Shown here: in pieces, positions 1-12,649 of the stretch
How positions within the stretch are numbered: position 1 is the first letter of the stretch
How the letters are laid out: every line of letters begins with the position of its first letter
From: Brachypterus glaber
Taxonomy: Eukaryota; Arthropoda; Insecta; Coleoptera; Kateretidae
NCBI GenBank assembly: GCA_958510825.1
Contig: OY294047.1
Span: 47,475,365-47,539,364, forward strand
Direction: 5' to 3'
Length of the DNA stretch: 64,000 nt
Made by a program: the position numbers and the translations under genes
Notes under the pieces: generated by a model
What the model was told of the DNA's origin: nothing
The model's input: only the letters and a program-made list of their open reading frames with translations
Database searches by the model: none

Positions 1-121
1 TGTATTTTTTCTTAAAACACATTTTCATCCAAGAATTGTTGTCTAAGACGTTTTTTGGCGATTTAAAAAAAATCAAAAGTACCTTATACTTACTCTTCTA
101 ACGCTTGCACGCTGTCAATAG

Positions 122-124
122 TAT

Positions 125-159
<35 letters not shown>

Positions 160-161
160 TT
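122..161. repeat. (TATT)n microsatellite
   Basis: About ten uninterrupted TATT tetranucleotides. Confidence 0.95.
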
Positions 162-1715
162 CAAAAACACAGGTTTCCCCAATTACAGAGTTTGTTATGT
201 TAAGTAAATTAATAATTAATAGTATAATAAATAATGGTAATTTATATATCAAGGTAGAGAAGACATTTTTTATAGCTCGGCTCCGTATAATAGTCTTCTC
301 TAAAGTGGTTTATATATTAGTTTTTTCACTACTAGCACTATTTAACTAGTTTTATTCAAATAATAAAATAAATTATTAACAGAAATTATGTTTCTTGAAA
401 TTTTCATAAAAATCAAGTAGCCTTGATCAATGACATTTGCTGAAATAAATACTTTTAACTGACTTTTAAAAATTTAGTTTTTTTTGAATTTTTTTCATAT
501 TATATTGATTGTATTAATTGGTAATAATATAACTAATAATATTTAATAAATAAAAAGTTATTTAAAGTTATTTTCTTGAGTTTAATTAGTAAAAATTGCA
601 CAAATAACTGAAACGTCTAAAGTGACAGACATCAATTGTTTATAAAATTTACTCCTACTAGGAGAGACAAAATTATTATTGCTATAGGTGAAGAAAATTG
701 ATTTCAAAGTCTGAAAACATGATAAATAATGGTATGTTCTAAAGCTTATAGTGAAAAAAAACTATTTACAAGTTTACAATGAAAGCAAGAAATATGTTTT
801 TTCTGCATGGCGCAACCGGCTTCCATATACGATATTCCAGAACATTGCAAAATGTACAGCGTACCTTCGATAATGTTATTGAAATAATTGTTTGGTTTAT
901 CGTACGATTATGGCCGTGCAGGAATGACCATAAAAATTATTGCTGTCTAATCGTTATTATATTTAGGAATGTCTACAATCGAACGAACAAGGAGAAATAA
1001 AATACTAACTAGGTGGATACAAGGCATAGACAAGGAAAGACCTCCAAAGCCGTTGCGGAATACTGTGATAAATGTGCCTAACGCATCTGAGATAAACTTG
1101 CACATGCGCACTACTATTGTTGTTTTTGACGAGTATTTTTAACCTTAGTTTTGTGTGAAATAAAAATTGTAAAAAAATCAACAAAAAACAATAAATATCT
1201 ACGAAGAAACGTCGAAATAGTTTTTTAAAATTATTTTATAAGAATTTTTCTAGGTGTGTTTGAGTTTCGGGATTTTGTACACCTACTTTGAGTACACCAG
1301 GGATTGACCCTTTGCTCTTCACAAAGCAACAATACAGGTTAGGTTTAAAGTTATAAACAAATGCAGCAAAAAAAAACAATTAAAACACAGTACAAGTCGA
1401 AAAATGAACAGTAACAAACGACGATCTGACAGTACTTACAGTATAAACAAACTACTAATAATTCCACACCCCAGTATTGGTTTGCCATATCTCTGTTTTT
1501 GGACATTTTAAGATTTTTACTGGGGGATTTTTGGAAATAAGACAAATGAATACTGGGGTGATGAATTGTTTTACGACCGACAGCATTTTACAGCTGATAG
1601 AGATGCGTACTGCGCAAGGTCAGATATATTGCGTTACGTCATTTCGCTGCCTCGTTCTGTCACAAAATAATCTTGCGCAGGCTGGACTAATGGTTCTCTT
1701 TCCTTCTTTATGATA
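162..1715. other. AT-rich sequence, nothing recognised
   Basis: Short accidental ORFs (for example 779-1000 and 1477-1713) show no family resemblance or codon bias. No repeat shared with the rest of the window was noticed. Confidence 0.6.
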
Positions 1716-2202
1716 CAAGGTGGTTCAAAACTTTTAGAAACATTTTATTATCAGATTCAACTTTCATGCTTATTAAATTATCCATTTAACTATATATTTT
1801 TTATTTTTTTAAACATTTTTTTTTGTGTTTAAAATAGGGTAGAAAATGGGTATTTTTGTCAAAATTTTAATTGACATAAATAAAAATTTACAAAAAAAAA
1901 CTTAAAAATCGCATTTTTAGCAAAAAAGATTAAAGAATCAAAACCTTAAAAAAATTGTTTAAAAAATAAAAAAATATACATTCCAATAGAGAACTTTATT
2001 TGCTTTAAAATGATGTATCACACGACCCCCTTTCTTTAAACAAACTTCCCACGTGCCCCCCTGTCCACATTTTTAGAGCTGAAAGTATCAAATATATGCT
2101 AAAAGATAGTTTGTTGTCTAATTTAAGATGGTTTTCGCAGAATTTGATTATCTCTTTAAGTTTTCGAGAAAATCGTTGGGTAAATAGAGTTGGGACACCC
2201 GG
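1716..2202. mobile_element. TA-flanked MITE relative, diverged
   Basis: Bases 1850-2140 match the right half of the foldback element at 46434-47135, including the run around CACGACCCCC and the segment GCTGAAAGTATC. The right end reads GGGACACCCGG followed by TA, a typical Tc1/mariner-type MITE terminus. The left end at CAAGGTGGTTC after TA 1714-1715 is a guess. Confidence 0.5.
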
Positions 2203-2640
2203 TATATAAAATACAGCTGGCGGAAAATAGTGAAGTGAAAATGGTCACCAGCTTTCCGACTAGAAGTTTATACACTTAAAATACATGTATTTCTTCAAAA
2301 TTTGAATTTTTAACTTAAACTATAAAAACTTAAACTATAAAAAACAACTTTAAATTGCAATTAAAAAGTAGCAATAACTTTACCTCTTTAAAACGAAGTC
2401 ACCGCTAATAAAAGAACAATTGAAAGTGCCCCATTAAATAGAAAACAATGCCAGTGGGAATAGACTACCTGGTGAAACCCGTTCGGCTTCTAGATGCCGT
2501 GAAAGCCATTAACTCTGTCAATATTGTTCTTTAAATTGGAATCTACTCAATTACCATCCTGTCAATTAATTGAGGAATTAAATTACTTCCATACAGAATA
2601 CAATGTAGTCTTTGGAGAATAGTGTATCCAGGACTTAGCC

Positions 2641-2781
2641 GAGTGTGTCAGATACGGCAGGATCAGGTTGCAAGTCTTTGAAACTCAATGACTCAACCAA
2701 GAGGAACTAAGATATCTCCCCTGGGCCAATATCCTGACCTTTATTGAAAGGACGGGCAGGTTCAAGGAGGACTCAAATTAG
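2641..2781 (+). pseudogene. decayed non-LTR retrotransposon, C-terminal tail of RNase H region
   Basis: The frame from 2641 reads YGRIRLQVFETQ, a stop at 2689, then LNQEELRYLPWANILTFIERTGRFK and a final stop at 2779-2781 (given in pieces: LNQEELRYLPW and ANILTFIERTGRFK). The pattern of Arg-rich helix, 'L..P...IL.FI..TGRF' is what I recall from Jockey/CR1-like elements after their RNase H and Cys-His region. The in-frame stop marks decay. Sequence from about 2436 may belong to the same remnant but is not readable. Confidence 0.4.
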
Positions 2782-3676
2782 TAAATGGCTGGGATTGCCA
2801 GGGGTGACAAGAAGGGCCAGAAATTGCCTAATTGTCCGGCTTTGGCCAACCCAAAATTTACTACAACTACTGTATCCAGGGCCTCTCTAAAAAGATTTTT
2901 TTTTGGCTTTTTTTTGAGAAATTTCCCAATTTTCGCCACCAAAAAATTTTGATGACTAAGAAAAAAAAGGACCTCAGCTCCAAAAAAAGCTTTGTTCCTG
3001 ACAGTTTTTACCCGTGCCCCCCACAATTTTGATGACTAGAAAAAAAAGGTCCTTATCTCTGAAAAAAAACCCAACTGCGTCTTCCTATCTCCCAACTTCA
3101 TTCCCCAAAATTCCCAACTTTTCTCAATTTTCCCAACTTTCAACCAATTTACCAAAATTTACCACTAAATATCCGAAATTTTCCACTGTCCCAACTGGAC
3201 AGTAAATTTTTCCAACTCGTGAATGATTGGTTTTGTTACTTGAAATTTATATCGACATAAAAAGATAAAACGCAAAAATACGCAAAAATATTTTTTTTTT
3301 GCACAAATACAAGGCTTTCCCAGAATTTTAAAAATTTCAAAATGGGAAAGCAAGTATAAATCATGACAGATGCACAAAAAGCTTATTTGGAGATACTTAA
3401 CAGATAAAACTGGAAAAATCTTGTTGCCCTAATATTTATTGATTTCCTGGATTCACCATTAAACATTATTTGATGTAGGTACTTTCTGTAATATTTACTA
3501 TAGCTTTATCAAGTAATCTCACACCTACCAACTTACCAGGAAGTGAACAGATAAGTACCTACCCACGTTTATTGCAAAAGAGTTAAAACGTACTGAAATC
3601 AGAAAATTTTAATTTTATACTTAAACGTACGATTTATGTAATTCACATTATTATGTTATTCACAAAAAAAAAACTT
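2782..3676. other. low-complexity pyrimidine/purine-biased region
   Basis: Two imperfect copies of a unit containing TTTTGATGACTA followed by A-rich sequence and GG(A/T)CCT lie near 2947 and 3028. They are followed by irregular repeats of TTCCCAAC and TTTACCA. The ORFs here come from this composition bias and are not believed. Confidence 0.5.
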
Positions 3677-4010
3677 TTATCCAATACATACAGATAATAA
3701 GACAATTACCAGCTTTATTTTAAATTGATAAACTCAATAATAACCCCCGCGTGGCTTTTACTTTATTGAGTGGATAATTATTTATTTTACCCACTCAACT
3801 GTCACTTGTCAAATTATTTTCTTGTAAATGTCATTAAAATTTTTAATAAAAATATGAATTCCTAAGGTACTTATTGGATAAAACCTTGTATGGCACTCAT
3901 GGGTAAACCGATATTACCCTCTCGAAAATTAACCTGCTTGGCTGACGCCTCGCAGGTTAATTTTCTCATGGGCAATATCTTACTTTACCCACTAGTACCA
4001 TAAATAACTA
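3677..4010 (+). repeat. 334-bp hairpin repeat family, copy 1
   Basis: The copy begins TTATCCAATACATACAG and ends TACCATAAATAACTA. The left ~200 bp are bounded by inverted TTATCCAATA and TATTGGATAA. The right ~110 bp form a long imperfect hairpin (arms from ATGGCACTCATGGGTAAA inward to AAAATTAACCTGC around a loop TTGGCTGACGCCTC). Further copies are at 5130, 12650, 31165, 52684 and 61227. No coding capacity. Confidence 0.85.
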
Positions 4011-4539
4011 TTTAATCATTGTCATACTAATATTCTGAAAAAATATTGTGAAATATTATTAAACATTAAGTTATAGGTATTATTTTATATACCCATATAT
4101 GCATAGATACCATTTATTTCTTCTGAAGAAATGAATTAAGTGTTACGGGCATGACCTCCGTAATATGAGAGGATTCTTCATTGACTTGAATGCTAGTGAA
4201 CTAAAATATCTCTCTCTCTCTTTTCTGTCTTCCACTTCTTCCTTTCTTATTTCAGCGCTGTTTCAGCTTGTAAATATTCTTTACTAAAGAAACATATCTC
4301 ACAATGTAGCGCGCTGTAATAGATATATGTAATAATATTATTTTTGTATTTTTTTTACCTTGCAAGAATTATTTCACTTTTTTATCATTTATTATATGTA
4401 TACTTGCAGAAATTGACTTTGAATGGACAGCAATCCAATACATTAGGCAGCATAAATTTAGGTCTTCAATACCAACCCAAAAAGAACATTCCCTAAAAAT
4501 ATTATATTTGGATTTTATTACAGTGCAACAATAAATGTG
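4011..4539. other. AT-rich spacer between inverted repeat copies
   Basis: Nothing recognised apart from a short TC-rich run near 4210. Confidence 0.5.
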
Positions 4540-4915
4540 CATCACATGCAAAATTATTAAAAAAGAATACATAAAACAGGTTATTAAACACAAAAACAAG
4601 TACAAAATCTTCACACACAACGGGGTGTTATCAATGACTGTCAAATTAAGGAGTAGGTCATAAGTTCCCTAGGAAACTTTAGACCTACTGTACACATAGC
4701 TGTGTTATTAAAATTAAAAAAATTGTTGTTTACTTTAAAAAACAAATATCTTACCTTCATGTAATTTAAAATATAATCTAAAATATTATTTTTACCTAAA
4801 ATATGCATAATTTTATTTCAAAACAATAATAATTATACATTTATCTCTTTCTGTAGAATTTCTCTCTTTATCTAATCTAAATAGGCAGTCCATTGCCTTT
4901 TTGAATCTCATTTTT
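4540..4915. repeat. interspersed repeat, paired with 42850-43150 (inverted)
   Basis: The stretch around ATGCAAAATTATTAAA, AACACAAAAACAAGTACA, ACTGTACACATAGCTGTG and CTTACCTTCATGTAATTT recurs in opposite orientation at 42850-43150. This copy has about 75 extra bases containing a small hairpin (GTAGGTC...GACCTAC, 4653-4686). The minus-strand ORF across it (4369-4644) is not conserved in the other copy and is not believed. Confidence 0.65.
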
Positions 4916-5129
4916 CTCATGTCATCTAGTTTTTAAGAAAAAAATTTTTTACACACATTTAAACCCGCTTGTTTTAAACGAGATGTAGAAAATCATAATT
5001 TTAATTTATTGAGAATCATAAACACATATATTTGTAATTATAAAACAAAAAAGTTGGAAAATATAGAGCAAGATGACTGGAGAAACTAAACCTTCAGATA
5101 TCTTGATATAGAGATAATATCATATAAAA

Positions 5130-5463
5130 TAGTTATTTATGGTACTAGTGAGTAAAGTAAGATATTGCCCGTGAGAAAATTAACCTGCGAGGCGTCAGCC
5201 AAGCAGGTTAATTTTCGAGAGGGCAATATCGGTTTACCCATGAGTGCCATGCAAGGTTTTATCCAATAAATAGCTTAGGAATTCATATTTTTATTAAAAA
5301 TTTTAATGACATTTACAAGAAAATAATTTGACAAGTGACAGTTGAGTGGGTAAAATAAATAATTATCCACTCAATAAAGTAAAAGCCACGCGGGGGTTAT
5401 TATTGAGTTTATCTATTTAAAATAAAGCTGGTAATTGTCTTATTATCTGTATGTATTGGATAA
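5130..5463 (-). repeat. 334-bp hairpin repeat family, copy 2 (inverted relative to copy 1)
   Basis: Nearly the full reverse complement of 3677-4010, with the same ends and the same hairpin. Copies 1 and 2 form a large inverted repeat around a 1.1-kb spacer. Confidence 0.85.
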
Positions 5464-8325
5464 AACTTATTTGTCTGTATCAGACTGATTCTAATAGTGC
5501 AGAGAAACGGCATTCTTTTTCTTGGATCCCTGGGCCCCTTTAATTTAACAAATAACATTTTAATAAATTTCTATGATTCGCAAGCTTGGAACCCACGCTC
5601 TGGGGAGGTCAAGCCATGGTCTTTTGCGTGGGCTCTTATTAACAAGGTAGCCATATCTTTCAGTCAGTACACTATTAATTTAACGCCTCTAGAAAAATAC
5701 CTTGTCAAAAGACCACGGCGTGTATACCTCTAGACTATCAGAGATTATGGATCAGTTGCGAGTCATAGTATAACTATGCCAAAGATGAGGCAATATATGG
5801 AGAAGGAATACTAAAATACTTGTTCAAGGAACGGCTTATTCCTTAAATATCCTACTTCAATAATTTTACCCAATTTTACAAACTAAATCCAAGGACTATT
5901 TTAGGGGGCCGTTTGAGAAGGAACATGTTAACCGACCTGATACATTTTTACCCAGGTTGCAAAACTATTTTTTCCACGATCCTCTATGAAAATTACATTT
6001 AGCACACTGTTTTGTTCCTTAGAAAACACCTTATATCACACTAGTTTGATATTTTCATATCACCCTAGTTTGATATTTATGTACGGAGGGTTGCCTAATT
6101 TTATTTAGATATTTACCTCTTAGATTCTACGAATTTTATTCACCTTGTTTTATAAGCCAATTTCCACCTTTCACCACAGCCGTTTTTGATATATTTTATA
6201 TTTTTTATGTCAAAAATAGAAACTATAGTTACTATTTTGACCATTACTGTCTAGATTTTATAAAAAATACTTAATTTTGATTGAGTTATAAAAAAAAACA
6301 TAAAAATATACACTATTTTTCTTATGAAATGTAAAATAGTACAATTTTACTGTCTTTTATGGCAGCATAACCACAAAAATATAATTTAACTAGCAAACCA
6401 CAGAACACAACCTGTAGCAAACTGTCAAGTTTGCCTTCATTTAGGACAAGCATATAAGCCAAAAACCCCTTAAACAGCTATGTAAATCTAAAAGCAAGAA
6501 AGCTAAAGGTAAATGAAAATCATATTTCCTGTTTTACATAATTATATAAATTTGTATGCGGTTTATTCTAAAGTAAAAAAAGCTTCACTTTTCCTCTTAG
6601 TAAAACAACATACTATTTTTTAGCAAATAATTCTAAGAAAATATCAGTGTCATGATGACATTCTCGTCTCAGCATAAGTTACTAAGAATCGTAATTTAAT
6701 ATTTATAAATAGGCATATCTTTAGGTACCCATTTACGTCAAGTTGATTGAATAAACCACAAGAAATAGAACCGATAATTAAATATTCATTTTTTGCACGT
6801 CATCCTAACAAAACTAAAGATAATAGGTCTTCTTAGGAATTTATGGGAATTTAATTTTTGGAAAAAAAATCACATCTGGGGATAAATGCTGAACGTAGAT
6901 GTGATGTGATAAATTTCCGGAGAAATTATATTTTCATATCACGCTTTTTTTTACACATTTTAATATTTCGGTATTCGCGAATTTCACGAATTTGGTTTGT
7001 TGCTAAGAGTTTTCGCTAATCACAAACCTGACAGTTGTTACGTGGAGGCACGTCGTTTTGGTTTTCGGCCTCTTAGAGATCTCCTAAGACCAGTATGGTC
7101 TCCAATACTTCATTTAACCTCTTGCTCGACCTCTTGTCTACTGAATTATTAAATTCTGTTTAAATTTTGTTTTTGTACAAAAAAATAGTATGTATCATAT
7201 TTGTAATAATAGGGCATACATAATAATTTAATTTGTTGCATAATTTCTTTTTAAACAGTAGTATAATTCAAAAAAAAATTTTTTTTAAGTTTTAGGTTTA
7301 TTTTACGGTCGTACTGTTTGCTTAATTTATATGTTTGTGCCTTAAAATCCTATAACATATTACTTTACAAACATAATGTAATGGCGAAAACTGATACTTT
7401 TTTAATATTTTATATATTTTCTTATTTAATTGAGTTTGTTACAAATTCGATACTCTGGTAGACAAGAGGTTAAATCCATTCTTAAAAAAAGTGACAGCTT
7501 CTGTCGCAGTGAAGTGATATGCACATTCGTCTGGTCCTCGGTGATGTGGAAGTATCAGAATACCGCTTTCACTGATTTTCGGTGAATTTAGCTGAAGTGA
7601 TATTATCATATCAACTAAGTGAGAATTTCTACCCTCGTCGTTTTTTTTACAAAGTTGATAATAATAGCTTTTTGATTTTTGGGGAATAGGGCTTTGGATC
7701 TGACTAAAATTGTTATCATATTTTGCTGTGACGTTTCGACGATGGATTTTCGTTGTTTTCAAAAAGCTAAATCATACAAATCGGGAAAAAACTTTCAAGT
7801 TGATAATAATAAATATTTAAACTCGTTACTCTTTGATCTAACAAGTGCATTTAAGGGTATCAAATGCCCTTGTTAGATCGGAGATTCAAACCTTCTATAA
7901 AAAAATTGGTTTATGCGAAAAAATAAATGAATTACTAAGTTATATTTTGACATATATATTATTATAATAAATTATTAAAAAAATAAAATAAATAATAAAT
8001 ATTTATTATATTGTAACTCGAGTTTTCTTGTCCAGAAATAAAGATGTTTAACATATTTTTCTTCTTAACGATAAGGTTATGATTAATGAACGAAATATTA
8101 TTATAAATCTGTATATGGACAAAATGTAACACCTTATCTAAAAAGAACCATTAGTGAATAAAACAATATGTATGTCACACCCACAGAAAGGGATCATATT
8201 AAAATGTTTTTGGATTAAATATCCTTTCAGTTAATTTTTTTTAGTTCAACCTGTCAAAACGGCTTGTGTGAGAAGTATCTGGTCTATATTATCTTAAAAT
8301 ACTTTCTTATCGTTAATAGTTATTT
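5464..8325. other. AT-rich region, little recognised
   Basis: A short fragment (about 6571-6620, AAGCTTCACTTTTCCTCTTA) recurs at 8969 and 27980. The 78-codon ORF at 5497-5733 and the 107-codon minus ORF at 7439-7762 have no recognised family. A 13-bp inverted repeat (ACCTCTTGTCTAC near 7130, its complement near 7458) is unexplained. Confidence 0.5.
7439..7762 (-). other. unrecognised 107-codon ORF
   Basis: One of the longer non-repetitive ORFs of the upstream region. The protein begins MKTTKIHRRNVTAKYDNNF and ends STRVSNL. It has no signal peptide, membrane segment or motif that I recognise. The 5' end overlaps a stretch (minus strand near 7735) reading GTCGAAACGTC, reminiscent of sequence near Penelope-like elements. 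It may be a mobile-element remnant or chance. Confidence 0.2.
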
Positions 8326-8450
8326 ATAATACAAGGGCAAAAAGTTTTTCGATTGAGTAGGTTTTTAGAAGCCGAGGGCCGGCCGATCGGGCCGGCCCGA
8401 GGGTAATAAACCTACGGAATCAAAATTTAACTTTTTGCACGTGTATTATA
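8326..8450. mobile_element. short palindromic MITE with GC-rich core
   Basis: Arms ATAATACAAGGGCAAAAAGT and its imperfect complement ACTTTTTGCACGTGTATTAT enclose inner arms around GTAGGTTTTTA/TAATAAACCTAC. The core is almost pure G/C (GGGCCGGCCGATCGGGCCGG). The whole 125 bp can fold into one hairpin. Confidence 0.7.
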
Positions 8451-8908
8451 CAATATTTTTTATTCGATTGTAAATTATTAAAATATACTTAATTTTAAAT
8501 TGCAAAAAGTATTTCTTTTTAGTGTCTTATTACTTATCCAGTTATCCATGACAAATTGCTATCATCAAATCGCTAAAAAAAACAATTGAATCGTTTCTTT
8601 TGCGTGCGGTTTGCCCTAGGGCCACAAAGTTCAACTTTTCGCCCGTAAAACATGAACAAAAAGGTCTCTTTTAGAATCAATCAGATAAAAATAATTTTTA
8701 GTAGAAAAATAAAAAATAGAGCGGTTAACAAATTATCATTTCTTCTTTTGTTTTACACGTAAGTAATCCAAAATACAGCCCCTATTTCCTTAATAGCTAA
8801 AATTAAAAAAAAAAACTTCCCAAACAAACACCAAAAAAAAAGTCAAAAACTTCATAATTTTTCCAGCTAGAGAGTTGATTTTTTTAACTTGCTTTAATAT
8901 CGGTCGTA

Positions 8909-9010
8909 CAATAGTATATTGTAGTTTCCGGACTCCGCTTCGCGTCGTCCGTAAATTCTACAGACTAGTAAAAAAAGCTTCACTTTTCCTCTGAGTGAAA
9001 CATACTATAT
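8909..9010. repeat. repeat fragment flanking the 9.0-kb TIR element
   Basis: GTAGTTTCCGGACTCCGCTT and CTACAGACTAGTAAAAAAAG followed by CTTCACTTTTCCTCTGAGTG recur at 27892-28037, where they form a palindromic unit. Here only one half is kept. Confidence 0.6.
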
Positions 9011-9517
9011 TTTCTTCAAGCATCCTATATATATTTTTTAAATATTAAATTTTGAATTTAATTTATTCAGTAATAAAGTTTTCTTTTATTAAAATAGGCC
9101 AATAAAACCCTTTCGAAATAAACTTAAACCTTCCTTAGCTCATTTTAATTTGTTTTCGTAGGGTAAATCGTACACTTTTCGCGATTTCGATGGAACTTGT
9201 CTAATGTAGCATTTGCAATTTCGGAGAGATTTGTAGGTGTATAAACCATATATTCTGCTTCAATTATTTTTAATCAATTTCACACAAGGTTTTTGCACAG
9301 AATCTCGAGTCAACCACCTGTTTACATAATAAACAAACAAGTTTGAAGTATGGCTGTCATCAAAGTCAAAGAGTGCTGCCGCCATTGGTGGTTTTGCTAA
9401 CTAACTTTTTTTTACGGCGTACAACAATGGACTCATTTTTTTACTGTCAAAAAATAGAACACTTCTAACTAGTGTGTTCAGTTATAAAATATGAACATTT
9501 TAGTACGCTTGAAGAAA
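9011..9517 (+). mobile_element. 507-bp TIR element, copy 1
   Basis: The ends are inverted: TTTCTTCAAGCATCC on the left and GTACGCTTGAAGAAA on the right. A second copy lies inverted at 27381-27888. The interior (for example CATAATAAACAAACAAGTTT and AAAGTCAAAGAGTGCTG) is shared and noncoding. No transposase; superfamily not determined. Confidence 0.75.
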
Positions 9518-9866
9518 AATAACTTTCTATGTCCTACATTTCATACGTATAATTATCTCACTGGGTTTAATTGAGCATTGAGCCTAGAGTGACAGTTGTC
9601 TTATAAAACATCTTTATAGTTGTATGGATGGTTATACATTTTTTCAAAATTAATTAAGCACATGTTGGCTAATAATTAAAATTTAATTTAATTTTATCGG
9701 TGTAATTGTAATAGTGTAATGATTTAGGTGAATAACTTGCTATGTCCAAGGAAAAAGTGCTGTTTGTTAGTATTTTTTCGAAGAACAGCGTCTACGAATG
9801 AATATCGCTCCAAAAGTATTTGTCTTTCAAAAAGCTGCATAAGGTTTTTTAGTTTTAAGTTTAGTT
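9518..9866. other. AT-rich sequence, nothing recognised
   Basis: No feature seen. Confidence 0.4.
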
Positions 9867-10090
9867 TAGTTTAGTTCAGTGCCGGATTCACAGCCCTTAA
9901 CACCTGGTCCCTAGGGACCTTTTTGTTAACCGCACAGATCTCCTAATATCATCCCTGTTTATTTTACAAAGTTCAGGTACTGTTTCAGGGGAGTGTTCAT
10001 GATCTCGTTTGGTTCCAGCTAGTCGTTCCCAAAGTACCTCCATCTTAGGCCTATTAGAGATGGACATTCACATATGAGGTGGTAGGGATC
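9867..10090 (-). repeat. probable retroposon 3' end (minus strand)
   Basis: On the minus strand the stretch ends with the palindrome GGTCCCTAGGGACC, then AGGTGTTAAGGGCTGTGAAT and a short tail of AACTA units. The same end occurs at about 16628-16672. A shared 3' terminus with a simple tail suggests a non-LTR retroposon. No readable protein was found. Confidence 0.4.
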
Positions 10091-12344
10091 CTCGTCCCCT
10101 TAGTAAGCTAGATAGCTAAGTTTTTAACTAAGAAGACATTATTATATCAAGTTATCAGTAAAAAGATTGGTTTGAGATAGCTTTCTATCTCACCCCCAAC
10201 TCTTTTTTTCGTAAACTATCTACATACAATTTTTTTTCCTACGACCTAGTTAGTAGTTAGTGCGTATTTTCTATCCGTTGCCTATGACAACGGATGGGAA
10301 GTGACGATCAGCTGATTTTACGTAACTGCTGTCAGAAAATTAGTAAAAGTCAAACACATAACCTCAAATTCACAAACTAATTTTAAGATCATTTTTGCGT
10401 TTTTTTATGTTTAGGTGTTAGGTCGTAGAAAAAATAGCATACCCACCTCGACGCAAACCATTTCAGTACACAACGAGTTCTTTTTTACTCGCCTAGTAAA
10501 AAAAACGCACTCTCGTGCACTAAAAACTAGGTTCGCGTACTCGGTGCTTTTGTTATGCGTTAGCAAGATTTTATTCTAGTCCTGCCTACCTTTCATTTAA
10601 ATCCCAGATCGCTTTCCAAAAAACCTTTAAGTAAGGTCTCATTAAAATGGGACCCACTATTTGATCCTAGCCCTAGCCCTTTCAAAAACACAGTAGCTAT
10701 AAAGTACCTCTTACCGCTCTTTTGGAACAAAATTGCAGCCATATGACTATAATTTTTCTGCGAAAGAGCGGTAAGACATATCTTATAAAGATTGCATTAC
10801 TTGGGTTTCCATAAGCTACGCTTTATTCCAGCTATCCCCAATACACTGACGTTTACAAGAAAGTTTACATGAGAGTTTATATGCGAGTTTACATGAGAGT
10901 TTACATGACTAAAAATCTTAGATTTAATTTGAAAGTTTGTTAGTTATAGATTTTGTTGAAAAAAATTAAAAAATCACAGATTATATAAAATGCTTAAACT
11001 AAATTTTTTTAAATGAAAAAAAAGTATTTTTGGAAATTTTTAAATTTAACTATTTAACAATTATTTTTTTAAATTTTTTAGAATTCTTGATAAAAATTTA
11101 GAGGGAATTCATTTAATTGGTATCTATTATATTATTTCAAATAGACTTAACATCTTTTTGAAATCCTTTACCTTCGAATATAAACGGTATTGACTGGGAA
11201 AAATTATTTGATGACCCCGCGAATCATACAATGGACATTATTGTCGGCTACATTTAAAGCCAATGTCAAAAAGGAGTTAAGTCCACTTCTATTTTCAAAA
11301 AAAAAAATACTTTATTAATTATTCATTAACCATCATACATGTACCAGGTACATTGTACCTATACTATTTTCTTTGTTTTTTTTTTTTATTTTGAATGAAA
11401 CGCAGGCAGATTATTTTTACTTATTTTGGTTGATCTGGGTTTCTGTAAACTCCAGTCTCTGTTTCTGAGTATTTTTGTTTATGGAGTTGATACTTTTTAT
11501 TCTTTTAAACTAAACTAGTTATTACAAAAGGTTAAATTTTGTAAAAAGAACATATTTGATTGGCATGTCGTGATTTTAATTAAATTGATATTGATCATAG
11601 ACAATTATATCTACTGCAAAGAATTTATAAGCTAATAAAAAATGACAACAATGACATATTAGTATTCTATAATAAATTCCCCAATGAAAAAATATCTAGA
11701 TATCCATAAAAATATGGATTTTGTTATGCAATACAGTATATTACATAACTAGTATGAAATAAACTTTTCTACGAGTTATGTATACTATTTTTCTTACGAT
11801 CCCGAAAAAATATGAGGTTTCTTATTTTAAAATTTTCTTTTTTATTAATTTTTAAAAAAAGCAAAGCACAAAATAATTATAAAGAGCATACAAATTTATA
11901 TATGTAGGTATGTCAAACAGGAAATATGAATTTGTTGAGATAACTTAGCAGAAAACTAATTGCTGCCTCCTATTTCAGAAAATCACAGTCCGCAATTTAC
12001 GCATGGGTTTTTACTGGTGTAACAAAAATTCAATTTTTTTTATTGTTAAATAATTAAATAATTACATGACTTAATATACAAATATATTATATACAAAGGT
12101 ACATTTATTATTGTATTACATAAGTTTGCAAAATTCCAATATCGGTAATGCCTAGAAAATCAGTTAATAAACATAACTTTTATAACAATTGTTTAAAATT
12201 GGAAAAATAAACCACAAATTTCCCTATTTTGCGATAAAAATTAAATATACAAAGTTTTAATCGTTTCTTGAAAATTTATAGAATTTAACCGTTTTATGGT
12301 TCTTTTAAAAGAAAATAAAACATTTATTTTTAAATTTTTAATGT
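10091..12344. other. AT-rich region with a short 12-bp tandem repeat
   Basis: At 10850-10908 about five imperfect copies of a 12-mer close to AGTTTACATGAG follow one another. Otherwise no gene or shared repeat was recognised. Confidence 0.5.
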
Positions 12345-12615
12345 CACATAGAAAAAACGGATTCCTTGAACCAAGGACACATGTCTTTGGATATGTTCAA
12401 AGTCATATTCTCTTGTTTCAAGGCTGGCATTTTCTTGAACCAAAGTCAATGTCCTTGAATAAAGAGCGCGGATTTTTATTCCAAAACCAGTACTCTTCAT
12501 TCAAGGACATTGACTTTGGTTCAAGAAAATGCCAGCCTTGAAACAAGAGAATATGGCTTTGAACATATACAAAGACACGTGTTCTTGGTTCAATGAATGC
12601 GTTTTTTCTATGCAC
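12345..12615. mobile_element. palindromic MITE, copy 1
   Basis: Almost the whole 271 bp is an inverted repeat: CACATAGAAAAAACG at the left and CGTTTTTTCTATGCACA at the right, with arms sharing CATTTTCTTGAACCAAAGTC. Both strands give the same pseudo-protein because the arms mirror each other. A related copy is at 33664-33930. Confidence 0.85.
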
Positions 12616-12649
12616 ATGTATGAATTTATTTTATATTATTAAATATATT

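Noticed and set aside
12296..12615. Matching ORFs on both strands
   Set aside because: They arise from the palindromic MITE at 12345-12615.
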